Assembly (NCBI GenBank): GCA_945913025.1
Contig: CAMECJ010000001.1
Coordinates: forward strand, 248,001 to 312,000
Length of the DNA: 64,000 nucleotides
Reading direction: 5' to 3'
From: an uncultured Elusimicrobia bacterium
GTDB lineage: Bacteria; Elusimicrobiota; Elusimicrobia; Elusimicrobiales; Elusimicrobiaceae
Shown here: one piece after another, positions 52,251 through 58,908 of the stretch
How the letters are laid out: every line of letters starts with the position of its first letter
Numbering within the stretch: the first letter of the stretch is position 1
Notes under the pieces: generated by a model
What the model saw: only the letters and a program-made list of their open reading frames with translations
The model's database searches: none
What the model was told of the DNA's origin: nothing
Program-made: the position numbers and the translations under genes

Positions 52251-52751
52251 TTAAACTTGAAAACCTGCATAGAGAGCATTGTGCGTTGGAGATTTGCCCG
52301 AAATACTTTGGCAAACACGCCAAGACAAGCTGTCTTCGTTCTTCTCTGCCCAACAAATAAAATAATCACGGGCAAAATATCTCTCCAAAGTCGGCGCCCC
52401 AGGGCTCTTGTCATTACAATAAGCAGAAAAAGAGTACGGATTATCGTCAAATGACTGCAAATAGCAATAAAAATCCCCATATTCAAGACGACGGCCTGTG
52501 ATAAGCCTTCCCCCGCTTGGCATACCAATATCTAAGTCTTCAAATTGCGTCGTATAAGTACCGTTAGCCATATAATACACGTTTTCCGCCTCCGAAATGC
52601 TGCGCAGCAGTGAAATCAACCGCATTGTGCGCGTTTTTTGCACCGCTTTTTGGTATTGCGGGAGTGCAACACTCGCCAAAATGCCAATGATAAGCACAAC
52701 CACCAACAATTCAATTAGCGTAAAACCTTTCATTTTATTTTCCTCTATCAA
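52251..52751 (-). CDS. Type IV pilin-like protein
   Basis: 166 residues: MKGFTLIELLVVVLIIGILASVALPQYQKAVQKTRTMRLISLLRSISEAENVYYMANGTYTTQFEDLDIGMP. Classic short leader and Glu5. The middle (YYMANGTYTTQFEDLDI) resembles the pilin at 14200 (YYMANGSFATQFDQLDV). Cys: FYCYLQ, AYCNDK, FICWAEK, RVCQSI. GAGG precedes the ATG. The mRNA leader contains a REP-type hairpin (ATCCTGGG/CCCAGGAT) just before the ribosome site, and a poly-T-spacer promoter about 100 bases upstream. Confidence 0.92.
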   Translation of the reverse strand: MIEENKMKGFTLIELLVVVLIIGILASVALPQYQKAVQKTRTMRLISLLRSISEAENVYYMANGTYTTQFEDLDIGMPSGGRLITGRRLEYGDFYCYLQSFDDNPYSFSAYCNDKSPGAPTLERYFARDYFICWAEKNEDSLSWRVCQSISGKSPTHNALYAGFQV

Positions 52752-52849
52752 AAAAGTTATCCTGGGTCGCTTCTGCCCAGGATCTACCGATTTCGGCGAA
52801 ATAAACCCTAATTGGGAGATCTCGAACAGAAACCCTATGGAATAACCCT

Positions 52850-52877
52850 ATCGTATCAAAAAAAAAAAACGGGTCAA
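52850..52877 (-). promoter_or_regulatory. Poly-T-spacer promoter of pilin (16-nt spacer)
   Basis: Minus strand: TTGACC (52877-52872), spacer CG + T12 + GA, TACGAT (52855-52850). Confidence 0.6.
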
Positions 52878-52941
52878 GCCCAACAGCGGGACTCCCCTTT
52901 TCTATCCGCACTCCGTAAAAGTATTTGAAACAAAAATGCGG

Positions 52942-52982
52942 CAAAAAAATACCGCCGGTTTGCTGCCCGGCGGTATTTTTTG
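52942..52982 (-). terminator. Bidirectional intrinsic terminator
   Basis: Stem AATACCGCCGG / CCGGCGGTATT with T runs on both sides, 13 bases after the histone-like gene stop. Confidence 0.9.
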
Positions 52983-52994
52983 CTTCAAACTAAA

Positions 52995-53300
52995 TTATTT
53001 TTTCTTTGCAACTTTTTTAGCAGCCGGCTTTTTGACGGCGGCTTTTTTTACAGCCGGTTTTTTTGCGGCCGTTTTTTTAGCGCAAGCCTTTTTGGCGCAC
53101 GCTTTCTTGGCACAAGCTTTTTTGGCCGGTTTAACGGCCGCAGCTTTTACCGCAGTTTTCTTCACGGCCGCTTTTTTGGCGCAGCAGGATTTTTTGGCAC
53201 ACGCTTTTTTAGCCGGTTTAACGGCGGCTTTTTTCACGGTTACTTTTTTAGCGGCCGGTTTTTTGGCGGCGGCTTTTTTCACGGTTTTTTTAACAGCCAT
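52995..53300 (-). CDS. Histone H1-like Lys/Ala-rich DNA-binding protein with Cys repeats
   Basis: 101 residues from ATG 53300; AGGAG lies just before it, while the longer frame begins in non-coding-like sequence. Almost only Lys, Ala, Pro and Val, in KKAAVKPAKK-type repeats like the eukaryotic H1 tail and chlamydial/bacterial Hc1-type proteins. It probably binds and compacts DNA by charge. Unusual are six Cys placed in the same register (KKACAKKSCCAKK, then three ACAKK repeats), which could cross-link or bind metal. Single-gene unit with a strong terminator. Confidence 0.82.
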   Translation of the reverse strand: MAVKKTVKKAAAKKPAAKKVTVKKAAVKPAKKACAKKSCCAKKAAVKKTAVKAAAVKPAKKACAKKACAKKACAKKTAAKKPAVKKAAVKKPAAKKVAKKK

Positions 53301-53439
53301 TTTAGTTCTCCTGAGACAATTAGTTTTAACCTCATAAAAATAATAGCACAAATTCCATTAAAATTCAACTTTTTCTCGTCTTAAAATAATTTTTTTTAAA
53401 AAATCAAGTCCGTTTTGCCGCCGTCGGAAACTTGACTTT

Positions 53440-53856
53440 TTATTTTTTCTTCGTCGGAGATTTACGCATTTTTGCAAACGCTTCCCACACGCCTTCGCGT
53501 CCGCACAACGCCGTAAAAATAAATGGGTTAAACGTATTTTTATATGCGGCAATTCCCGCGCATGCAAATAAAAACGCATACAAAAAATGTGTTTCCCGCA
53601 CGTAAAATCCGCGCCACAACGCGCCCGCAGCCGCACCCAAAATCAGCACAATATAACACCAGTTGCACACATAAAAAAATTTCAGCGCGCGCACCAAATC
53701 ATTCACTTTCAACACGCGCAAAGAAAGGGGTAAAACCGCGCTTTTGCCTAGCGCAAACAAAAGGCCGATTCCTATCCCCAAAGCATAATCGCCGGTATAA
53801 ATCTGCCCTGCCCCCGGGAAAATCAAACTAAACAATACGCTCACGGCAGCCGTCAT
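53440..53856 (-). CDS. Small multi-span membrane protein, TM2/DUF5683-like
   Basis: 138 residues from ATG 53856, which overlaps the preceding stop by four bases (ATGA). SVLFSLIFPGAGQIYTGDYALGIGIGLLFALG is the Pro-Gly-x-Gly-Q-x-Y hairpin typical of TM2-like and DUF5683 proteins. Two further hydrophobic segments follow (FFYVCNWCYIVLILGAAAGAL, FLYAFLFACAGIAAY) and a basic tail. The function is unknown. It is translationally coupled to the CYTH-domain gene. Confidence 0.72.
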   Translation of the reverse strand: MTAAVSVLFSLIFPGAGQIYTGDYALGIGIGLLFALGKSAVLPLSLRVLKVNDLVRALKFFYVCNWCYIVLILGAAAGALWRGFYVRETHFLYAFLFACAGIAAYKNTFNPFIFTALCGREGVWEAFAKMRKSPTKKK

Positions 53857-54479
53857 TTGTTCCCCCACAGACCAAGCAGCGCACACGCCGTTTTTACCTT
53901 GGAACAACGCATCGGTTTTAGGCCGCTCTCCCGCGACAACAGCGCACACAGCGCGTCTAATTTTTCCACTGAACCGCGTTTTAATTCCAGTTCAATTTCT
54001 TTCATTTTAAGCGTGCGCCCGCATACCAAAATTTCGCACGAATCAAACGCGAGTTCAAACTCCGCCCCGCCCCAAAATACGCGGCGGGATTGGCGGCGGT
54101 TACGGATTTCAAAACTCGGCGACAAACCACGTACATCAAGACCTTTCCAACTTTTTTTGCGGTTTAAAAATTCCAGCGTTTGCGTGATATTTTTTATTTT
54201 CTCAAGCGGTAAAGTTTCCTCGCGCCGGACGGCTTTTCCGTTTGTAGTTTCCGTTCGGGTTTTGAAAGTGGCTTCAAAAGATCCGTCTGTGCTGCGCACG
54301 CGCAAAGCAATTTTTTTCGCTTCAAAAGAAGGGTCATTGTGATCCAGATAAACGTCTTTTATTTTTAAATTTTGGCAAGAGGATATTTTATCAGCCGACA
54401 CATTGACCGCCCGCAGCATACGCGCAAACGCGCGCGGGACGTTGGCATCCCATTTAAATTCGGTTTCCATATTCTTCAT
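53853..54479 (-). CDS. CYTH-domain protein (triphosphatase-like)
   Basis: 208 residues. The N-terminus METEFKW gives the ExExK signature; RVRSTDGSFEATFKTR, RREETLP, RNRRQSRRVFWGGAEFELAFDS and MKEIELELKRGS are the alternating charged strands of the CYTH tunnel fold. Members hydrolyse inorganic triphosphate or thiamine triphosphate with metal, or bind nucleotides. A start three codons later (54470) would place ExExK right at the N-terminus and is equally possible. Coupled to the TM2-like gene. Confidence 0.85.
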   Translation of the reverse strand: MKNMETEFKWDANVPRAFARMLRAVNVSADKISSCQNLKIKDVYLDHNDPSFEAKKIALRVRSTDGSFEATFKTRTETTNGKAVRREETLPLEKIKNITQTLEFLNRKKSWKGLDVRGLSPSFEIRNRRQSRRVFWGGAEFELAFDSCEILVCGRTLKMKEIELELKRGSVEKLDALCALLSRESGLKPMRCSKVKTACALLGLWGNK

Positions 54480-54523
54480 AAGTTTAGTGTAGCAAAAAAG
54501 TATAATAAGGTTAGGAGGTTTTT

Positions 54524-55009
54524 ATGAAACAATTACGTCAGCCCACATCTTTACAATGCTTTGCCTGCGGACGGAAAAACCCGTTTGGCCTTAAACTGGA
54601 ATGGTTTAACAATTACGACGAGAAATGCGTGGAAACCTCGTTCACGCTGGACGACAATTACTGCTCCTACCCTGGGACCGTCCACGGCGGAATTTTAGCG
54701 ACGATTTTAGACGAAACCTCCGGCCGCGCCGTGCTCTTGGATAACAATTTTGAACGCTTGATGGTAACGCTCAAAATGGAAGTCGTCTACAAAAAAAACA
54801 CGCCCACGAACACGCCTTTAAAAGCCGTCGGGCGAGTGCTGAAAGACGGCGGTTCCCGCGCACAGGTGGAAGGCGAAATTATCCTGCCGGACGGCACGGT
54901 ATCGGCCAAATGCACGAGCATTTTGTTTAAAATTCCGCAGGCGGTGAAAGACAAATGGGGCCCCGAAGCCGAAGAATGGGCGCGCACCACGCCGAAAATG
55001 GAGGAATAA
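54524..55009 (+). CDS. PaaI/4HBT-type hotdog thioesterase
   Basis: 161 residues. CFACGRKNPFGLKLEW at the N-terminus and YPGTVHGGILATILDETSGRAV form the hotdog helix with His-Gly-Gly and the catalytic acidic residue; LKMEVVYKKNTPTNTPL and AKCTSILFKIP follow as strands. It should hydrolyse an acyl-CoA in the cytoplasm; substrate unknown. The CFACG start is shared with a widespread PaaI-like subgroup. AGGAGG precedes the ATG. Confidence 0.9.
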   Translation: MKQLRQPTSLQCFACGRKNPFGLKLEWFNNYDEKCVETSFTLDDNYCSYPGTVHGGILATILDETSGRAVLLDNNFERLMVTLKMEVVYKKNTPTNTPLKAVGRVLKDGGSRAQVEGEIILPDGTVSAKCTSILFKIPQAVKDKWGPEAEEWARTTPKMEE

Positions 55010-55028
55010 CTGCCGTTTGCAATAGGAC

Positions 55029-55057
55029 TTGAGCAAACGCCCGAAATTTGCTAGAAT
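55029..55057 (+). promoter_or_regulatory. tRNA promoter
   Basis: TTGAGC (55029-55034), a 17-nt spacer, TAGAAT (55052-55057), 16 bases before the tRNA. Confidence 0.75.
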
Positions 55058-55072
55058 AGATTTATAGATTTA

Positions 55073-55148
55073 GGATCGGTAGCTTAGTTGGTAGAGCGCC
55101 TGCTTTACACGCAGGAGGTCAGGGGTTCGAGTCCCTTCCGGTCCACCA
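55073..55148 (+). tRNA. tRNA-Val (anticodon TAC)
   Basis: 76-base cloverleaf: acceptor GGATCGG/CCGGTCC, D-arm with TTGGTAGAGC, anticodon stem CCTGC/GCAGG around TTTACAC, T-arm with GGTTCGAGTCC, encoded CCA. It marks the left border of the AT-rich island. Confidence 0.95.
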
Positions 55149-55154
55149 TTTGTT

Positions 55155-55182
55155 AAGGCATCTTGTCAAAGGTGCCTTTTTT
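55155..55182 (+). terminator. tRNA terminator
   Basis: Stem AAGGCATCTT / AAGGTGCCTT (one G-T pair), then T6. Confidence 0.85.
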
Positions 55183-55264
55183 GTTGGGTTGTTTTCCCCA
55201 CTCACGTCGGTAAAATATAGCGGTTTTTATCTATGCAGGTCATAGAGTGCTTTTAGGTGGGCAT

Positions 55265-55291
55265 AAAAAAGGCCCATTTCGGGCCTTTTTC
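55265..55291. terminator. Second intrinsic terminator before the island
   Basis: Stem AAAAGGCCC / GGGCCTTTT with T tail; bidirectional. Confidence 0.75.
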
Positions 55292-55356
55292 TCTAACTGC
55301 CAAATCCGCAGGATCCAAAATGCTACAATGAATAAAAGTAGATTTTGAGAAGACTT

Positions 55357-56250
55357 ATGACGAACCTATTCCTTCCAATTTATCGCAATTTAGAAAAAGA
55401 AACTCTTAAATTATCTGAAGACATCTTTTTTAATGATGAACAAATAAATGTATATTCCACTAAAATCGCTGAATTATTGGTTCGAACAGTAGTAGAAATA
55501 GAATCTTTATCTAAAGAACTATACTTTAAAAATGGAGGGCAGAAGGAAGAACCATATTTTGACACAGATTGTATTGCCTTTTTGGAACAAAAATGGAAAT
55601 TAAGCAAAAAAGAGGTATTAGTTATTGCCCCTAATTTCTATTTTCAAGATTCTGCTAATAAAATATTAACTCCCTTATATAAAGCAAACAAACATGGGAC
55701 AAGTGGTTCTGATTGGAAGAAGGCATATCAAGCGCTAAAACACGATAGAAGCAAAAACTTTAAAAGGGCCTCTGTAAAACATTTAATACGCGCATTAGCA
55801 GCATTGTATATTCTAAATATCTACAATAAAACAGATGAAGAAATACGCAAAGAAACCTCTTTACTGGATACATCTTTTGGCTCTCAAATCTTTTCGGCCA
55901 AAAAGCAGGTTGAATTTCTATTTGCGGAGAATATAAAACTACCCAATAATGCAAGTTGTATTTGTATAGAAAAAGTTCCAGATTATGTTTACAAAAAAAT
56001 AATTAAAGCATATAAAGAAGATACTCTTAAACAAATTAATTTTTTCAAAAATTCACCAGAAGGAAAAGCTTTCTTACAGAAACATCCAGAACTTTCCCTT
56101 TCCGACATAAATATTTTATCTATTCCACAATTTCGATGTAGCAAATTTCTCAGTGAATGTATGGCTGCAGGACAATCGGCCATACAATTGTTGAGAACAT
56201 CTCCCAAAGAAATTGTACTCAATAAAGGTCAAGAAATTTATCCTGATTGA
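55357..56250 (+). CDS. Island protein of unknown function, possible HEPN-like
   Basis: 297 residues from ATG 55357 (GAGAAG upstream; extended -10 TGCTACAAT at 55321-55329). AT-rich codon use differs from the chromosome to the left. All-helical prediction, no signal. The segment YQALKHDRSKNFKRASVKHLIRALAALYILN has a Lys-His-Asp-Arg motif between two helices, reminiscent of HEPN-fold RNases or their degenerate relatives; the canonical RNxxxH is not seen. The last 13 bases overlap tail-to-tail with the recombinase gene. Island context (recombinase, type III R-M) makes a defence role possible but unproven. Confidence 0.75.
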   Translation: MTNLFLPIYRNLEKETLKLSEDIFFNDEQINVYSTKIAELLVRTVVEIESLSKELYFKNGGQKEEPYFDTDCIAFLEQKWKLSKKEVLVIAPNFYFQDSANKILTPLYKANKHGTSGSDWKKAYQALKHDRSKNFKRASVKHLIRALAALYILNIYNKTDEEIRKETSLLDTSFGSQIFSAKKQVEFLFAENIKLPNNASCICIEKVPDYVYKKIIKAYKEDTLKQINFFKNSPEGKAFLQKHPELSLSDINILSIPQFRCSKFLSECMAAGQSAIQLLRTSPKEIVLNKGQEIYPD

Positions 56251-57869
56251 TTTGCTTTCCAAACTTTTTCTTGTTTCTCAAAATCTACTTGGCCCTCGGC
56301 AAGATTCATTAGTTCGCGCAATGTTAAATTACTCGGATTTTTGTATTCTAAAATATCGGTCACTATGTATGGCGATAAATAACATAAATTAACATATCGC
56401 ATAATGGTACGCTTTGTCATGTGTTGTTCTTTCTCTAAATCCCTAACGCAAATCCCTTGGCCTATTCGTTTTTTCAGTTGCCAGCCGCGTGCAAGGCCAC
56501 GCACTAAACTTTCATTAAGTTGCCGTACAGTTAAAATATTGTGGGCACTCCCATTACACAATTTTACCGATGAAACATTGGCTACCATAAATTTCCCGCG
56601 CACATATAAATTACCTTCCATCCGTTCTAGCGAAAGGGGTTTTCTCTCTAATTTCTCCGTTATTTTCGGGCAATTGATTAAATCGGTTTTTATTTGTTTT
56701 TCATCTAAAAGAATCGTCAAATAATGCGCTTTCCCTGCCGTTTGGCATGTTGCCTTAACAATCCAGGAACGCATTTGTTTATCCGTTATGCCGATTCTAT
56801 CGGACAGAGGCTCTAATTCCTCAAAATCTGTCTGCCGGAGCATATCAAGCACAAATCCGTCCAACTGCTCCACGGGCAAATAATGCCCACCAACGCCGTT
56901 GTAGTAATATAGTATTTTTCTACGGGGACTTTTTGAGGAAGTAAACCGGAATTTTTTCCCTTTATCATCGTACAACTTGCCAGCGAGCACCGTTTTATGA
57001 AACTTATAATGACAAAACGCATTGGGGTCATGAAAACGCCGCCGGATTACTTGTTGTACCTGTTCCCATAACTCTCGGGAAATAATGGGTTTATGCACTC
57101 CGTTATAAATTTTGTTTTGTCTGTAATGTGTGATTTTACCCAGGTAAACAGGATTAGTCAGCATACGTTGCACAGTGTTTTTCTTAAACGATTCGCCGCC
57201 ACATGTACGTTGGCTATGTTTGGTAACCCACTTCTTAGTATGTATCCCCTGCTCATTTAGCCACTCGGCAACTTCAAGCATATTTTGCACTTCAAGGTAT
57301 TTCTGAAAAATTTGCCGAACGATTTCCGCTTCCGGCTCATTTACCACAAGATGTCTGTCGTTGAGGTCATATCCTAATGGCAAATTGCCCCCCATCCATA
57401 GCCCCTTGGCTTTGCTGGCAGCGATTTTATCACGCACACGTTCGGCAGATACTTCCCGCTCAAATTGTGCAAAAGACAAAAGCATATTAAGCGTGAGTTT
57501 TCCTATAGAATTGCTCGTATCAAACGACTGAGTTATAGATACAAAGTTACACTCGTACTTGGCAAATTCCTGCATCATTTTATGGAAATCAAAGATAGAG
57601 CGCGAAAGACGGTCCACTTTATAGACGACAACTACCTGTATATTGCGCTCGCGGATTTCTTCCAAAAGCGCTTGCAAGCCGGGGCGCTCCATCGTGCCAC
57701 CGCTAATCCCGCCATCCTCAAAAGTTTTATAATACTCCCACCCGTTAAATGCTTGCGAGAGGATATAGGCCTTACACGCCTCTTCTTGGTTTTGGAGCGA
57801 ATTAAACTCCATTTCTAACCCGCGCTCCGTAGATTTACGAGTATATATCGCACAATTAATTTTGGGCAT
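56238..57869 (-). CDS. Large serine recombinase (site-specific integrase/resolvase family)
   Basis: 543 residues. The N-terminal catalytic domain starts INCAIYTRKSTERG with the nucleophile Ser13 and has GISGGTMERPGLQALLEEI, VYKVDRLSRSIFDF and MLLSFAQFEREVSAERVRDKIAASK. The Recombinase domain (about 150-290) holds LPLGYDLNDRHLVVNEPEAEIVRQIF and NPVYLGKI. The zinc-ribbon position (VLAGKLYDDKGKKFRF) lacks the usual Cys pairs. It should integrate or excise the island. A C-terminal helical region includes a DNA-binding-like RLAR stretch. It overlaps the DUF2924 gene by 14 bases and is the last gene of a four-gene operon. Confidence 0.93.
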   Translation of the reverse strand: MPKINCAIYTRKSTERGLEMEFNSLQNQEEACKAYILSQAFNGWEYYKTFEDGGISGGTMERPGLQALLEEIRERNIQVVVVYKVDRLSRSIFDFHKMMQEFAKYECNFVSITQSFDTSNSIGKLTLNMLLSFAQFEREVSAERVRDKIAASKAKGLWMGGNLPLGYDLNDRHLVVNEPEAEIVRQIFQKYLEVQNMLEVAEWLNEQGIHTKKWVTKHSQRTCGGESFKKNTVQRMLTNPVYLGKITHYRQNKIYNGVHKPIISRELWEQVQQVIRRRFHDPNAFCHYKFHKTVLAGKLYDDKGKKFRFTSSKSPRRKILYYYNGVGGHYLPVEQLDGFVLDMLRQTDFEELEPLSDRIGITDKQMRSWIVKATCQTAGKAHYLTILLDEKQIKTDLINCPKITEKLERKPLSLERMEGNLYVRGKFMVANVSSVKLCNGSAHNILTVRQLNESLVRGLARGWQLKKRIGQGICVRDLEKEQHMTKRTIMRYVNLCYLSPYIVTDILEYKNPSNLTLRELMNLAEGQVDFEKQEKVWKANQSG

Positions 57870-58305
57870 ATTTTTTACCTGTTAATCCGAAAAACTTGGG
57901 ACCGCTAACGTGACTTCGCACGATTTTCTCCGCCAGTGCTGTTAAATTGGGATATATTTTCCCTTCCCACTCGTAGGCGTTTTCCCCTTTTACGGTCACT
58001 TGATACGTCCGTCCTTTATAGGTTTTAGTCAGTATCGTGCCCACAGCCAACGCATAGCGTTTTTTATGCGCGTGCTCGATATACTTGTCGGGATTGCTCG
58101 CATAACGGTCAAGCCGCGTGATGTATTTTTCTTGTAATTTACAACGCCCTAGCTCACATTGGATGGCATACCATAGCGGGCGCAACTTGGCCTTAACGCC
58201 TCTCAAAGGGCTGGTATAGAATGCATTCCAATAAAACCGCAGTTCTTTGGAGGATAGCCCTTTTAATTCTTCATAACTTTTTGGCAAATAACACTTTCTT
58301 CTCAT
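57856..58305 (-). CDS. DUF2924 protein
   Basis: 149 residues, basic. PKSYEELKGLSSKELRFYWNAFY at the N-terminus is the usual start of the family, and GTILTKTYKGRTYQVTVKGENAYEWEGKIYPNLTALAEKIVRSHVSGPKFFGL is its conserved C-terminal part. DUF2924 genes commonly sit next to recombinase genes of this type, so it probably assists or regulates recombination. It overlaps both neighbours (4 and 14 bases). Confidence 0.85.
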   Translation of the reverse strand: MRRKCYLPKSYEELKGLSSKELRFYWNAFYTSPLRGVKAKLRPLWYAIQCELGRCKLQEKYITRLDRYASNPDKYIEHAHKKRYALAVGTILTKTYKGRTYQVTVKGENAYEWEGKIYPNLTALAEKIVRSHVSGPKFFGLTGKKYAQN

Positions 58306-58505
58306 GACAAAATATCTTTAATCTGACGGATTTTATCTACCGAACGGCTTTGATTACAATAGGCCTTGGCTAAAGTTTCCAAAAATTTAGCGACTAACAA
58401 AACAATATCTCTTTCACGAAGATTTCGGGGAGGCCGCCCATGAGAATTACCCGATCGGCCTTTTACAAATCGCCCTGAAGTCGGCGGCAAATGGCGCGGT
58501 GTCAT
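58302..58505 (-). CDS. Small DUF5681-like protein
   Basis: 67 residues from ATG 58505, which overlaps the upstream stop (ATGA); a longer frame would overlap that gene by 97 bases. SGRFVKGRSGNSHGRPPRN is the FxxGxSGNxxGRPP motif of DUF5681, found in phage, integron and transposon proteins and presumed to contact DNA. Overlaps the DUF2924 gene by four bases. Confidence 0.72.
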   Translation of the reverse strand: MTPRHLPPTSGRFVKGRSGNSHGRPPRNLRERDIVLLVAKFLETLAKAYCNQSRSVDKIRQIKDILS

Positions 58506-58810
58506 TTGGCAAGCCCAAAGAATACATAACCGCTGATTTGGCGTTTGACGATCGTCATTGCCACACGTGAGATGCTTTTGAATACTTTCCCTTCGCATTC
58601 AAAGCCGTTTTCCAGCACTTTTACTTCTATGGTTTTACCACGATAGGTTTTAGTGAGGATGCTACCGGGCACAGGCAAGCGGTTATCGCGTGGCCGGACA
58701 GGCAGGTTTTCAAGCGGTGTTTCTTCGGTAATAATAGGACTCACTACCCGTAAAACAGCAGGTTGCGCGGGTTTAGTTTTTGTTACTGATTTTTTAGTGT
58801 TTTTCTTCAT
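58502..58810 (-). CDS. Short DUF2924-like protein
   Basis: 102 residues. The Lys-rich start (MKKNTKKSVTKTKPAQPAV) is followed by a Pro-rich linker and GSILTKTYRGKTIEVKVLENGFECEGKVFKSISRVAMTIVKRQISGYVFFGL, a paralog of the C-terminal half of the next DUF2924 protein. It lacks the N-terminal half of that family. GGAGAT, the ribosome site, lies in one arm of the inverted repeat at 58812-58877. First gene of the four-gene recombinase operon. Confidence 0.8.
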   Translation of the reverse strand: MKKNTKKSVTKTKPAQPAVLRVVSPIITEETPLENLPVRPRDNRLPVPGSILTKTYRGKTIEVKVLENGFECEGKVFKSISRVAMTIVKRQISGYVFFGLAK

Positions 58811-58811
58811 A

Positions 58812-58877
58812 ACTTATCTCCTTAAGTAAGCGATTTTTACTTCGTACTACATTCACGCTTACTATTGGGAGATAAGT
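58812..58877 (-). promoter_or_regulatory. Long inverted repeat covering the ribosome site of the recombinase operon
   Basis: Arms ACTTATCTCC (58812-58821) with GGAGATAAGT (58868-58877) and GTAAGCG (58826-58832) with CGCTTAC (58856-58862). In the transcript the hairpin would bury the Shine-Dalgarno GGAGAT. It overlaps the 33-bp element shared with 63476-63508. Confidence 0.6.
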
Positions 58878-58881
58878 CAAG
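58849..58881 (-). promoter_or_regulatory. Shared 33-bp upstream element, copy 1
   Basis: On the minus strand it begins CTTGACTT, contains TCTCCC, and ends CGTGAATGT. 28 of 33 positions are identical to 63476-63508. TTGACT may be a -35; no clear -10. Confidence 0.55.
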
Positions 58882-58908
58882 TTATTTATGAGATGTTTAA
58901 AATGCTTA

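Noticed and set aside
52936-53384. Two long plus-strand Phe/Ala-rich frames opposite the histone-like gene
   Set aside because: They are the antisense reading of a Lys/Ala codon repeat; no start signals.
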